A DNA stretch of 35,432 nt from Sporolituus thermophilus DSM 23256 (GTDB lineage: Bacteria > Bacillota > Negativicutes > Sporomusales > Thermosinaceae). Every line of letters begins with the position of its first letter. Positions within the stretch are counted from its first letter, which is position 1. Of this stretch, positions 7,541 to 16,384 are shown in pieces. The position numbers and the translations under genes are program-made. The notes beneath the pieces were generated by a model. It had not been told where the DNA came from and did no database searches. It saw only the letters and a list, made by a program, of their open reading frames with translations. Location of the stretch: the NCBI RefSeq assembly GCF_900102435.1, contig NZ_FNBU01000029.1, positions 1 through 35,432 on the forward strand, written 5' to 3'.

Positions 7541-9454
7541 CTATTCCCCTACCTGGTATTGCTTGAGACGCCGCCACAGTGTCGTCCGACTGATGCCGAG
7601 CCTGGCCGCGGCCCGGCCGTAATGGTAGTCCGCTTCTTCCAGCGCTTTCAGCAGGATGGCCCGGTTAAGGTCGACATCATTGGCTCCGGCAAGCGCCGCG
7701 GCCGGCCCGGCCGTCTCGTTTATCGCCTTTCTCCTGCCTGTCTCCCCGGTAAGGACAGCCGCAATGTCGCGCGCCCCGATAACCGGACCGCTGGCCAAGA
7801 CCGCCAGCCGCTCGGCAATATTGCGCAACTCCCGTACATTGCCCGGCCAGTGATACCGGCAGAGCATAACCTGGGCGTCAGGGTCGATTTCCTTGACCGG
7901 CCGGTTGGACCGCAGACAATATAGCCTGAGGAAATGCCGCATGAGAGGGATAATATCCTCCTGCCGCTCCCTAAGCGGCGGAAGGACCAGTTTCAACACG
8001 TCCACCCGGTAGTAAAGGTCCTGGCGGAACAGACCGGCCTGCATCATTTGGTACAGGTCGCGGTTAGTCGCGGCAATAATGCGGACATCGACCGGAATGA
8101 CCCGGTCGTCGCCAAGGCGCATAATCTCCCGTTCCTGCAGGACCCTGAGCAGCCGTCCCTGCAGTTTGGGGGAGATTTCCGAGATTTCATCGAGAAAAAT
8201 CGTGCCGCCGTGGGCCAGTTCAAACAAGCCCATCTTGCCGCCGCGCGCCGCGCCGGTAAATGCCCCTTCGGCGTAGCCGAACAGTTCGCTTTCCAGCAGG
8301 TTTTCCGGCAAAGCGGCGCAGTTGACGGCTACGAACGGCCCCTTGCGGCGGCTGCTGGCGTTATGAATGCTCTGGGCGAAAATCTCCTTGCCCGTTCCTG
8401 TTTCGCCGGTGATTAAAACATTGGAGTTTACCTTGCTGAACTCGCGGGCGGTGGCGATTGTCCGGCGGATGGCCGGACTGTCGCCCAGGATATCGTCAAA
8501 CGTCAACCGGGCGACAAGGCCGCGTTTATAGATTTTCTGCCTGATTTTCCCCTCCAAGGCCTGAATATCGGCTACCGGCTGAAAAGTCGCCACTGCCCCG
8601 ACCGTCTGGTTTCCGATGATGATGGGTACCCGGTTGACGGCCAGCTGCTGTCCGTTCACTGTTTCGATCTCACCGAGTTCGGCCCGGCCGGATGCCAGCA
8701 CCCGGCTCAGGCCCAACTGGGGCAACAACTTGTCAACCGGCCGGCCGACCGCCTCCCCGGGCAGGCCGGTTATTTTCATGGCGGCGGCATTCACCAAATT
8801 AATGGCGCCGGCGGCATCCACCGTAATAATGCCCTCGGTCGAGTAGTCGAGAATGGCGCGGAATTGTTCGCTGCGCTCCTGCTCCTGGCGCCGCACGCGC
8901 GCGACCCGTTTCGCTTCCCGCAGGGCATGATAGATCGCTTCCCGGCCGGTTTCGATAAACACGGTTTTAAGGCCCAGGCGTTCGGCAATCTGCGTCGACA
9001 TTACCCCGCCGATGACGATATCGACCCCGCTGGTTTTAAGGTCGCGGATGCTCTGTTCGGCGTCATCCTCTTCCCGGACCTCGACCACCGCCAGTTTAAT
9101 GTCCATAATGTCTTCGATGCTTTTGGCCCCGTAGATCATGTCCTTAGAACCAACGATAGCGATTCTGGTCGCGGCAAAGCGTTGTTGGCAGGCTTTGACG
9201 GCCCGCAGGATGTCGTAGCCGCTCACCGGCATATCCACCACCGGCGTATCGCCCATCAGCCGCTTTAAAGCAGCGGCCGTCACCCCGCGGGCCACGACAA
9301 CGTCGGTGCTGATATCCCGCCGCCGGGCAATCCCCCGTACCCCGGTGGCGAAAATAATATCAAGCTCCCAGCCCGGATCATTCTGTTCCTGAAACGTCTG
9401 CTCCACAACCGCCCGCATTTGGGGATATGGTATTATAACCGTTATCTTGCCCAC
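7541..9454 (-). CDS. PrpR-type sigma-54-dependent transcriptional activator
   Basis: This is a 637-residue enhancer-binding protein. The N-terminal 170 or so residues resemble the PrpR_N sensor domain, which in known members senses small-molecule ligands. A PAS domain follows (around FRAILDYSTEGIITVD). The AAA+ module has Walker A GETGTGKE, the sigma-54 contact loop GAFTGA and GTIFLDEISEI. A Fis-type helix-turn-helix, AARLGISRTTLWRRLKQYQ, ends the protein. The start is GTG at 9454 with GGAGGGGAG 6-7 nt upstream; the longer open frame reads back through a terminator hairpin. It sits immediately upstream of the operon it presumably controls. The inducer is unknown. Confidence 0.9.
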   Translation of the reverse strand: MGKITVIIPYPQMRAVVEQTFQEQNDPGWELDIIFATGVRGIARRRDISTDVVVARGVTAAALKRLMGDTPVVDMPVSGYDILRAVKACQQRFAATRIAIVGSKDMIYGAKSIEDIMDIKLAVVEVREEDDAEQSIRDLKTSGVDIVIGGVMSTQIAERLGLKTVFIETGREAIYHALREAKRVARVRRQEQERSEQFRAILDYSTEGIITVDAAGAINLVNAAAMKITGLPGEAVGRPVDKLLPQLGLSRVLASGRAELGEIETVNGQQLAVNRVPIIIGNQTVGAVATFQPVADIQALEGKIRQKIYKRGLVARLTFDDILGDSPAIRRTIATAREFSKVNSNVLITGETGTGKEIFAQSIHNASSRRKGPFVAVNCAALPENLLESELFGYAEGAFTGAARGGKMGLFELAHGGTIFLDEISEISPKLQGRLLRVLQEREIMRLGDDRVIPVDVRIIAATNRDLYQMMQAGLFRQDLYYRVDVLKLVLPPLRERQEDIIPLMRHFLRLYCLRSNRPVKEIDPDAQVMLCRYHWPGNVRELRNIAERLAVLASGPVIGARDIAAVLTGETGRRKAINETAGPAAALAGANDVDLNRAILLKALEEADYHYGRAAARLGISRTTLWRRLKQYQVGE

Positions 9455-9471
9455 GCTCTCCCCTCCGCTTA

Positions 9472-9500
9472 GAAAAAAGCCCCCGCAGGGGCTTTTTTCG
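9472..9500. terminator. Symmetric intrinsic terminator between the protease and activator genes
   Basis: AAAAAAGCCCC and GGGGCTTTTTT form a strong stem with a short loop, with T-runs on both strands. It follows the M48 protease gene by about 58 nt. It ends only about 10 nt before the ribosome site of the activator gene, leaving no room for a promoter between them. Confidence 0.85.
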
Positions 9501-9558
9501 CACCGCAAATGACCATCGGGATTGCCCGCCGTAGCCGGGCAGCGCGGCAGGCCGGGGC

Positions 9559-10620
9559 TTAATCCGTCGCGGCCGTACGGCGCCGCTCGGCCCATTCCCG
9601 CAGCTTAAGCACATAGTCCTCGGCAAAGGCGGCCAGGTCCTGGCCGTGGCTAGCCGCATCGGCCGGCGTAAGGGTGGTAATGGCCATCTCGTCATAGTAA
9701 ACCGTCATATTGGTATCGTCACTGGTCAAGTAGAAGTAGTCACCAGACAACTCAGGATAACGCCGGGCCACCTGATAGAGGGCGCCGGCGGTAAAGTAGG
9801 CGCGGTACACCGGTTTGTAGTTATTATAGGAGCTGAGAAAAGCCGGCAACTGCCAGGCGCCGTCCACGACCTGGGCGCCTTTGTCGGTGACGATGACCTG
9901 GGGCCGGATATTATCTTTTTTTATGTACGCTTGCAGGCGCCCCAGCCGCGCTTCCGGCTCAGGGTGGGAAGAAAAGATGCCGTAACTGGGTTTCTTCTCC
10001 AAATCAGCCAGCTTCTGCATGCCCATAATCATGCTGTAGGGGCTGTAGCCCGCCCGCGTGCTGTATAGGTAGCCGAGATAATCGGCCTCCCGCTCATCAT
10101 CGCGGCTATAGCCGGCCATGATGGCGTTGTAGGCCAGGTTCTGCAAAACCGCCGCCCGGTCGCCCAAAATGGCGCCAAAAATCAGGCTTACGGCCAGACT
10201 CTTTTCCATCTGGCGCACACTGTGCCGTTTAACGACATGCCCCAATTCATGGCCCAGGACACCGGCCAGTTCGTCATCGGACGGCATATAGTCAACCAGG
10301 CCCTTAAACACGTAAATAAACCCGCCCGGCAGGGCCAGGGCATTGACTTCCTTGGAATTAAGCACCTTAAAGGTATAAGGCAGTTCCTTGCGGTCACACA
10401 CCGCGACCAGGCGGGCGCCAATCTGGGCAATGCGCTCCTGTAAGGCCGGGTCATCGGCCAGACCGTATTTCTTTTCTAACTCTTTGGCCACGTCGCGGCC
10501 AATCGATATTTCCTCTTTGGTGCTGATGAGCGCCGCTTCGGCCGGCGCCGGACCCGCCAGGCCAAACGCCAAAACCAGCATGAGGACAAAGCCGACAATT
10601 TTCCGTTTCAGGAGAAACAT
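9559..10620 (-). CDS. Exported M48-family zinc metalloprotease
   Basis: The protein has 353 residues. A signal peptide (positive start, hydrophobic core to about residue 22, AEA cleavage site near 29) directs it across the membrane. The zincin motif HELGH is at about 124-128, and the third zinc ligand Glu lies in DDEREADYLG near 178. The family (BepA/LoiP/HtpX relatives) degrades or assists folding of envelope proteins. About 110 C-terminal residues beyond the peptidase domain are unassigned. The start is ATG at 10620, with GGAGGGAAAGGA directly upstream; an earlier ATG at 10668 lacks a ribosome site and would bury the signal peptide. It is divergent from the hydrogenase operon. Confidence 0.88.
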   Translation of the reverse strand: MFLLKRKIVGFVLMLVLAFGLAGPAPAEAALISTKEEISIGRDVAKELEKKYGLADDPALQERIAQIGARLVAVCDRKELPYTFKVLNSKEVNALALPGGFIYVFKGLVDYMPSDDELAGVLGHELGHVVKRHSVRQMEKSLAVSLIFGAILGDRAAVLQNLAYNAIMAGYSRDDEREADYLGYLYSTRAGYSPYSMIMGMQKLADLEKKPSYGIFSSHPEPEARLGRLQAYIKKDNIRPQVIVTDKGAQVVDGAWQLPAFLSSYNNYKPVYRAYFTAGALYQVARRYPELSGDYFYLTSDDTNMTVYYDEMAITTLTPADAASHGQDLAAFAEDYVLKLREWAERRRTAATD

Positions 10621-10702
10621 TCCTTTCCCTCCTCCGCTTGGGGATAACTTCGCCTTCAGCCATAGCAAATCCTGCCGCCGTTGCCGCTCTGTTCCACTTG
10701 GT

Positions 10703-10734
10703 GTATAAAGATGACAAATGTGGACACTTTATAC
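10703..10734. promoter_or_regulatory. Inverted repeat in the protease/hydrogenase divergent promoter region
   Basis: Arms GTATAAAG (10703-10710) and CTTTATAC (10727-10734) are perfect inverted repeats with a 16-nt spacer, midway between the divergent genes. They may be two opposed -10 regions or a dimeric operator; I cannot decide from sequence. Confidence 0.35.
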
Positions 10735-10766
10735 TTGGGATTTTCTTGGGGAAAGGAAGACATAAC

Positions 10767-11291
10767 ATGACCAGTCAGCGCATCCTGGCGGCCGGCGGCC
10801 TGCTGCTCTTTCTGCTGAGCACGGCTTACAGCGTTTATTATGATGTTTTTCTCCGGCAAGAACAGCATTTAGCGCTTTTATACAACCTGGACATGGCGCT
10901 CAATATGGCAACCAAAGGCGACCTTACGATGGCTAGCGCCTTTGCCCGTGACTACGCCGGGTTCGCCCAGGCCGCGTACTACCATGCCCGTATCCCGGTG
11001 CATCTGGCGGCGGCCGGCGCCATGACCGCCGTCCCGCTCTGGCTGGCCGGCAAACTGGACGTGAGCGAACGTATGAAGCGCGTGCTGTCACTCTTTCTTG
11101 TCACCGGCGGCCTGGTCCTGGCCGCCGGTGACTGGCTGCAGGCCATTGGCCAGCTGCCAATCGGCCGCTACCTAACTTTTGCCGGCTATACCTGGCTGCT
11201 GCTCGGGCTTTTAGGCTATACCCTCTACGCTGCCCTCTTCGCCTGGCTGAACGCCGCGCCCAAACCGCGTCGGAGGCAAAAGTCATGCTGA
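10767..11291 (+). CDS. Four-helix membrane protein of the hydrogenase operon
   Basis: This 174-residue protein has about four hydrophobic segments (near residues 5-23, 76-98, 107-128 and 134-158) and a basic C-terminal tail. It lies first in the operon, and its stop overlaps the hydrogenase small-subunit start by 7 nt. That suggests a membrane subunit taking electrons from the hydrogenase, as cytochrome b (HyaC) does elsewhere. It is shorter than HyaC. The only clear His candidates for haem are in YYHARIPVHLAA, so haem binding is uncertain. The start is ATG at 10767 with GGAAAGGAAG upstream. I do not recognise the family. Confidence 0.65.
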   Translation: MTSQRILAAGGLLLFLLSTAYSVYYDVFLRQEQHLALLYNLDMALNMATKGDLTMASAFARDYAGFAQAAYYHARIPVHLAAAGAMTAVPLWLAGKLDVSERMKRVLSLFLVTGGLVLAAGDWLQAIGQLPIGRYLTFAGYTWLLLGLLGYTLYAALFAWLNAAPKPRRRQKSC

Positions 11292-12526
11292 CGCGCCGCG
11301 CGTTTCTCAAATTATGCAGCAGCGCTGCCCTTTCCCTTACTCTGACCGAACAGCTCTACCCCCTGGTGCAGGAAGTTTATGCCGCAAAGCCGTCAGCCAA
11401 GCCACCGGTCGTCTGGCTGGAGCTGGGCGGCTGCACCGGCAACTCCATTTCGCTGGATAACGCCGTTAATCCCACCTTGTACCAGCTGCTGTTCGATATG
11501 ATTGACCTCCGCTACCACTGGCTGCTCAACGCCGCCCAGGGGACGCAGGTCATTGACCTTTTGTACAATACGGTGGAACGCGAAGCAGGAAACTTTTGGC
11601 TTATCGTGGAAGGCGCGGTCATGACGGCGGCGGACGGCAAGTTTGACATGCTGTTTACGGACAGGCAGGGCAACATCGTCACCGGTCTGACGGCCGTGCG
11701 CGCAATCGCCCCCAAGGCTAAATATATTATTGCCGTAGGCGATTGCGCCTGTTTTGGCGGCCCCTCCGCCGCCCATCCCAATCCGGGCGGGGCCAAGGGG
11801 GTGTGGGAAGTAGTCGGCCAGACCGTCATCAATATCCCGGGCTGCCCAGCCCACCCCGACTGGATAACCGGCACTTTGACCCACCTGCTACTATACGGTA
11901 TGCCCCAGCTGGACGCTTATAACCGGCCCAAGATGTTTTTCGGCAAAACCATCCACGAGCTGTGCCAGCGGCGGCAGCAGTTCGAAGACGGCATTTTCGC
12001 CGCCTTTCCCGGCGATGACGGTTGCCTCTACAAAGTAGGCTGCAAGGGCCCGGTCACCCATGCCGACTGTCCGCTGCGCCAGTGGAACCATTATGTCAAC
12101 TGGCCGGTCAAAGCCGGCACGCCGTGCATCGGCTGCGCCAGTCCCCATTTCCCTGACGGCTTAATGCCCTTTTACAACTACCTGCCCGATATCCGCACGC
12201 CGGCGGTGACCGTCAGCGCCGTCAAAACCGGCGCCGCCGTGGCTGCCCTGGGCGCGGGCGCGGTGGGCACCCATTTGGCGGCCAGCATTTTCGCCCGCCG
12301 CATCCACAAGCATTTCGTTGAGGGCACCAAGCCGAGCGACCCCACGCCGCCGGAGAACCTGGAACAGGTTAAGCAGGAACTGGACGACCTCATTCGCCAG
12401 CAAAACGCGCTCATGGCCGAAACCAAAAAATTGGAAAGCTACCGCGCGGCCAGGCGCCGCAAATCGTTCTTCCGCCGCCTGGCCGATTTCTGGCGCACCG
12501 AAAACAAAGACGGAAAGGAACGGTAG
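11285..12526 (+). CDS. [NiFe] hydrogenase small subunit, Tat-exported, membrane-anchored
   Basis: The protein has 413 residues. The N-terminus MLTRRAFLKLCSSAALSLTL is a Tat signal. Proximal-cluster ligands are C50 (GGCTGNS), C154/C156 (GDCACFGG) and C187 (PGCPAHP). The second Cys of the usual CxxC is Asn53 here. Distal-cluster ligands are IHELC and GCLYKVGC; medial-cluster ligands are ADCP and CIGC. A hydrophobic segment near residues 310-335 (TPAVTVSAVKTGAAVAALGA) should anchor it. A charged, probably coiled-coil tail of about 65 residues follows. It lies between the 4-TM gene and the large-subunit gene (1 nt apart). Together they form a periplasm-side H2-uptake enzyme. Confidence 0.9.
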   Translation: MLTRRAFLKLCSSAALSLTLTEQLYPLVQEVYAAKPSAKPPVVWLELGGCTGNSISLDNAVNPTLYQLLFDMIDLRYHWLLNAAQGTQVIDLLYNTVEREAGNFWLIVEGAVMTAADGKFDMLFTDRQGNIVTGLTAVRAIAPKAKYIIAVGDCACFGGPSAAHPNPGGAKGVWEVVGQTVINIPGCPAHPDWITGTLTHLLLYGMPQLDAYNRPKMFFGKTIHELCQRRQQFEDGIFAAFPGDDGCLYKVGCKGPVTHADCPLRQWNHYVNWPVKAGTPCIGCASPHFPDGLMPFYNYLPDIRTPAVTVSAVKTGAAVAALGAGAVGTHLAASIFARRIHKHFVEGTKPSDPTPPENLEQVKQELDDLIRQQNALMAETKKLESYRAARRRKSFFRRLADFWRTENKDGKER

Positions 12527-12527
12527 C

Positions 12528-13928
12528 ATGGCCGTCAAAACGCTTTTTCCCGTTACCCGCATCCATGAGCCCATCCGAGTAGATGTAGACGTCCAGGGCG
12601 GCAAAGTCGTCGATGCCTGGATTGGCGCCAGCCTGTTCCGCGGCTTCGAGACCATTCTCACCGGTCGGGACGTGCGCGATGCCCCGTTGTTTGTCCAGCG
12701 CATCTGCGGCATCTGTTCCAGCGCCCACGCCGTCGCTGCCGCTGCGGCGCTTGCTAACGCCTGTCGCGTCCAGCCCACCCCCGCCGGGCAGTACTTGATT
12801 AGTCTCATCATGGCCGCCGATTTTCTGCAAAACCACCTGCGTCATTTTTATCTCCTCGTGCTGCCCGACTATGTGACCGGGCCGGACATCGCGCCGTTTT
12901 TTCCGCGCCCCAAAGGCGACTTTCGCCTGCCCCAAAAACTCAACGACGAGATTTTCAGCCATGTGCGCCACGCCCTCGACCTGGCCGCCCGCGCCCATGA
13001 AATGATGGCCCTGTTTGGCGCCAAGGCGCCCCACCAGCAGACCATTATGCCTACCGGCGTGACCGAGCGGGCTGCCACCGAACGGCTGATGGCCTATGGC
13101 GCTATCCTGCGCGAAATTAAAGAATGGGTAGAAAAGGTCTACCTGCCGGACGTGCTAACCATCGCCGAGTACTATCAAGACTATTTCACCATCGGCCGGG
13201 GCTATGGCCATCTCATGTCCTACGGTGGTTTTCCCGAACCGGTAACCGGCCAGCAAACCTTTCCCGCCGGCATGGTGGAAAACGGCGGTCTACCCCAGCC
13301 CCTTGACCCGGCCCGCATCACCGAAAACATTCACTACGGCTGGTATCGCGACGACCGGGAAAACCGTCACCCCACCGAAGGCCGTACCATTCCCGCCCCG
13401 GAAAAGTCAGAAGCCTACTCGTGGAGCAAGGCGCCGCGCTACGGCGCCCTGCCGGTCGAATCCGGCCCGCTGGCCCGGGCGTGGATCAGCGGCGAGTACC
13501 GGCGCGGCATCTCGGTCATGGACCGCCTGCTCGCCCGGGCCAGAGAAGCGCTCAAAATCTGCCAGGCAGCCCAGGGCTGGCTGGAGCGGATAACTCCCGG
13601 CGCGCCCACCCTGGCGCCCTATACCCCGCCGCCCCAAGGCGAAGGCGTTGCCCTGATGGAAGCCATGCGCGGCGCGCTGGGGCACTGGCTGCGCTACCAG
13701 GACGGCAAAATCAGCCATTACCAGGTCGTCACGCCGACGGCCTGGAATTTCTCGCCCCGGGACAATCTGGGCCAGCGCGGCCCGGTCGAGCAGGCCCTCA
13801 TTGGCACTCCGGTCGCCGACCCGGACAGCCTGATTGAAGTGGGCCGCGTCATCCGCTCCTTTGACCCCTGTTTCACCTGCGCTGCCCACCTCATTACCGC
13901 CCCGCCGGACAAAGTAGTGATTGTTTGA
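12528..13928 (+). CDS. [NiFe] hydrogenase large subunit
   Basis: The protein has 466 residues, compact compared with about 550-600 in many group 1 enzymes. Both nickel-binding pairs are present: RICGIC (near residue 60) and DPCFTCAAH near the C-terminus. The 11-12 residues after the final His are the peptide normally removed by a maturation protease. The N-terminus has the expected VTRIHEPIRVDVDVQGG strand. It starts at ATG 12528 with GGAAAGGAACGG upstream and pairs with the small subunit just before. No hyp maturation genes or protease lie in the window. A hairpin terminator follows the stop within 10 nt. Confidence 0.92.
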   Translation: MAVKTLFPVTRIHEPIRVDVDVQGGKVVDAWIGASLFRGFETILTGRDVRDAPLFVQRICGICSSAHAVAAAAALANACRVQPTPAGQYLISLIMAADFLQNHLRHFYLLVLPDYVTGPDIAPFFPRPKGDFRLPQKLNDEIFSHVRHALDLAARAHEMMALFGAKAPHQQTIMPTGVTERAATERLMAYGAILREIKEWVEKVYLPDVLTIAEYYQDYFTIGRGYGHLMSYGGFPEPVTGQQTFPAGMVENGGLPQPLDPARITENIHYGWYRDDRENRHPTEGRTIPAPEKSEAYSWSKAPRYGALPVESGPLARAWISGEYRRGISVMDRLLARAREALKICQAAQGWLERITPGAPTLAPYTPPPQGEGVALMEAMRGALGHWLRYQDGKISHYQVVTPTAWNFSPRDNLGQRGPVEQALIGTPVADPDSLIEVGRVIRSFDPCFTCAAHLITAPPDKVVIV

Positions 13929-13936
13929 ACCACAAA

Positions 13937-13982
13937 AATACCCCGGCCGGGACTTCGCCGTCCCCCCGGGGTATTGCTTTTT
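13937..13982. terminator. Hairpin repeat copy 1, terminator after the hydrogenase operon
   Basis: The stem AATACCCCGG/CCGGGGTATT contains an inner GGGAC/GTCCC stem with loop TTCGCC, followed on the plus strand by GCTTTTTC. It lies between the convergent hydrogenase and DUF255 genes. The same design recurs at 25123-25168 and, decayed, at 20728-20762. Confidence 0.8.
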
Positions 13983-13983
13983 C

Positions 13984-16062
13984 TTATCCATAAATATTCT
14001 GCTTATCCAACAACTTCACCAAGCTTGCCACATCATAGACCGGAGCCTGGCAAGCGAAGTTCTGACAGATATAGGCTGTAGCCCGACCATCTTTCGCCGT
14101 CTTGTCAATCGCATAGGGAAACAGCTTAGCAATATCTTCGCTGCCAGCGTGGAAGACAACGACAGCGCCTGGGACAAAACTTTCCTCCGCCGCCTTTAGC
14201 ATGGCCTGGGTAGTAGGGTCACTGGCCTCACCGGCAATTACCACATGCAGGGGTGGCGTGAGATACAGTTGCAATGCCATCATATAGAAACTGTACCCGG
14301 CCGGATAGCGGCTAACGGCTGACGAAAACGCCGCCAGTGTTTGCTCCGCCAGCAGTGCGTACTCCTCCCGCTCCGTCAGCCGGGAAAGCTTGATTAGCAT
14401 CGCGGCCGCAACAGAATTGCCTGACGGCAAAGCGCCGTCATAGATTTCTTTAGGACGGACAATCAGCTCTTCATTGTCAATGCCGGTAAAGAAAAAACCG
14501 CCGCCCTCCTCATCCCAAAACAGCGCTTTCATCTGCTCGGCCAACACCAGCGCCTTTTCCACATACTCCGCCGCATAGGTGGTCTGATACATTTCTAATA
14601 GTGCCCACAGCAGAAAGGCATAGTCGTCAAGCTGCGCCAAATGCGCCGCCTCACCGTCCCGATAGCGTGCTAGCAGGCGACCGTCAGGCCGGACAAGCTG
14701 GCGGTAAATGAAACTAAGAGCCTTCGCGGCGGCGTGACGGTATTTGGCCTCTCCAGTGGCGCGGGCAGCTTTGGCCATGGCCGCGATCATGAGGGCATTC
14801 CAGGCTGTCAGCACCTTGTCATCTTTGAAGGGATGAATCCGTTTTTCCCGCAGGTTGTAAAACGTTATTCGGCATCTTTCCAGCAACTGGGCCAATTCCT
14901 GCTCAGTCATATTATGTCTGGCTGCAACCGTCCTCAGGTCTTTGCCTATATAGTTCATGATGCTTTGGCCGTGTTCAAAATTGCCGGCAGGCGTAATATC
15001 ATAGAAGTCCGCAAATATCTTGCCGTCCTTTTCGCCCAGAAGATCCAGCACTTCGTCATACCGAAAGACGTAAAACTTGCCTTCCACCCCTTCCGAATCG
15101 GCATCTTCGGCCGAGTAAAAGCCTCCCTCTAGCGAGGTCATATCCCGCAGCACATAGGTCAAAATCTCTTCGGCTACTTGCCGGAAATCAGCGTTGCCTG
15201 TACACTGCCAAGCCTCCAGATAGGTATAGCAGAGAAGGGCATTGTCATAGAGCATTTTCTCAAAGTGAGGGACAAGCCATTTAGCATCCGTGGAATACCG
15301 GGCAAACCCGAATCCCAAATGATCATAAATACCGCCCTGGCGCATAGCCTCAAGCGTTGTTTCCACCATAGCAAGGGCCTTTTTTTCACCCTTCTGCCGC
15401 CAGTAGCGGAGCAAAAACATGAGATTATGCGGCACAGGAAACTTGGGAGCGGAACCGAAGCCGCCATACCGTTCATCAAATGTTCGTTCGAACTGGGTAT
15501 AAGCTTGGTCAAGCAGCGCCGCCGTCAGCTGTCCGGGCTGGCCTTTGCCTGCAACATTGGCTTTCAGCGACTCGGCAATCTTGTTACCCTGCCACACTAC
15601 TAGCTCACGGTTGTTCTGCCACTCCTTATGTACTGACCGCAGCACATCCATCAGCCCCGGCCGGCCCCATTTACTCTCCTTCGGAAAATAGGTGCCCGCA
15701 AAGAACGGCTTTTTATCAGAAGTGAGCAGCACCGTCAGCGGCCAGCCGCCGCTCCCCGTCATAGCCTGACAGACGGTCATATAAATTTGGTCAATATCAG
15801 GACGCTCCTCGCGGTCAACTTTAATGGAAACAAAATGTTTATTGAGATAAGCTGCCACTTCGTCATCTTCGAAGGATTCCCGTTCCATGACGTGGCACCA
15901 GTGGCAGGTAGAGTAGCCTATGCTTAGAAATACCGGTTTGTCTTCTGCCTTGGCTTTGGCGAAGGCTTCCTCGCTCCAAGGGTACCAATCCACCGGGTTG
16001 TAGGCATGCTGGAGGAGATATGGGGATTTTTCATTAATTAATCTATTGGGACTTTTGTCCAT
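13984..16062 (-). CDS. YyaL-type thioredoxin-domain protein (DUF255)
   Basis: The protein has 692 residues, full length for the family. The N-terminal thioredoxin-like domain has [14 protein letters not shown] (Cys53, Cys56) and a [10 protein letters not shown] segment. The rest resembles an (alpha/alpha)6-barrel of the type seen in N-acylglucosamine epimerase-like proteins. The family (bacterial YyaL, human SPATA20) is widespread; its reaction is not established. The start is ATG 16062 with GGAGG 7 nt upstream. A second, broken copy of this gene lies at 17086-17520 in the same orientation. The 3' end shares the hairpin terminator with the convergent hydrogenase operon. Confidence 0.88.
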   Translation of the reverse strand: MDKSPNRLINEKSPYLLQHAYNPVDWYPWSEEAFAKAKAEDKPVFLSIGYSTCHWCHVMERESFEDDEVAAYLNKHFVSIKVDREERPDIDQIYMTVCQAMTGSGGWPLTVLLTSDKKPFFAGTYFPKESKWGRPGLMDVLRSVHKEWQNNRELVVWQGNKIAESLKANVAGKGQPGQLTAALLDQAYTQFERTFDERYGGFGSAPKFPVPHNLMFLLRYWRQKGEKKALAMVETTLEAMRQGGIYDHLGFGFARYSTDAKWLVPHFEKMLYDNALLCYTYLEAWQCTGNADFRQVAEEILTYVLRDMTSLEGGFYSAEDADSEGVEGKFYVFRYDEVLDLLGEKDGKIFADFYDITPAGNFEHGQSIMNYIGKDLRTVAARHNMTEQELAQLLERCRITFYNLREKRIHPFKDDKVLTAWNALMIAAMAKAARATGEAKYRHAAAKALSFIYRQLVRPDGRLLARYRDGEAAHLAQLDDYAFLLWALLEMYQTTYAAEYVEKALVLAEQMKALFWDEEGGGFFFTGIDNEELIVRPKEIYDGALPSGNSVAAAMLIKLSRLTEREEYALLAEQTLAAFSSAVSRYPAGYSFYMMALQLYLTPPLHVVIAGEASDPTTQAMLKAAEESFVPGAVVVFHAGSEDIAKLFPYAIDKTAKDGRATAYICQNFACQAPVYDVASLVKLLDKQNIYG

Positions 16063-16090
16063 TAAAACACCTCCAAAATTTCAGTTCCAC

Positions 16091-16109
16091 AACATGACAA
16101 TTTCATGTT
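16091..16109 (-). promoter_or_regulatory. Inverted repeat upstream of the DUF255 gene
   Basis: Arms AACATGA and TCATGTT surround CAATT, about 30 nt upstream of the DUF255 start. It is a possible operator; no regulator is assigned. Confidence 0.35.
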
Positions 16110-16121
16110 TTTAGTATGTAC

Positions 16122-16147
16122 AAAAAAAGTATCAGCAGTGCTGATAC
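16122..16147 (-). terminator. Intrinsic terminator
   Basis: GTATCAGCAGTGCTGATAC (16129-16147) is an inverted repeat followed on the minus strand by seven T. It overlaps the end of the YmaF remnant and stops minus-strand transcription before the DUF255 promoter region. Confidence 0.7.
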
Positions 16148-16344
16148 TCAGACTGTCGACAAAGTATTGTCCGGCAGTCTTTTTCAATTACCAACCTTTT
16201 CAAATTTAACGGACCCGTCCTAACTCCTACTTCGTGATGGTGATCCTCAAAAAAGTCGGTATTTGTTGATATTTCGTGTACGTGACTGTCTCCAAACAGT
16301 ATTACTTCACTTGTTACCCCGGCAAAACGGTGATTATGCGAACA
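16132..16344 (-). pseudogene. YmaF-family remnant
   Basis: About 70 codons remain. The segment starting CSHNHRFAGVTSEV and continuing through a NTDFFEDHHHEVGVRTGP stretch matches what I recall of YmaF-family His-rich proteins. There is no start codon: upstream the frame runs into a terminator-like repeat, so the N-terminus is lost. After the TGP the sequence no longer follows the family and ends in the terminator hairpin. This is an inference from recall of the family pattern, without alignment. Confidence 0.55.
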
Positions 16345-16373
16345 TAAAACGAAACCCTGGAAAACCAGGGCTT
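16337..16373 (-). repeat. Short direct repeat copy A, also terminator of the repeat-protein gene
   Basis: CCCTGG-AAAA-CCAGGG forms a hairpin, followed on the minus strand by a T-rich stretch. It sits 12 nt after the stop of the 24-residue-repeat gene. Nearly the same 37-41 bp (TGCG...ATAAAA...CCAGGGCTT) recurs at 16760-16800. Confidence 0.65.
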
Positions 16374-16384
16374 CGCAAAAAAAT

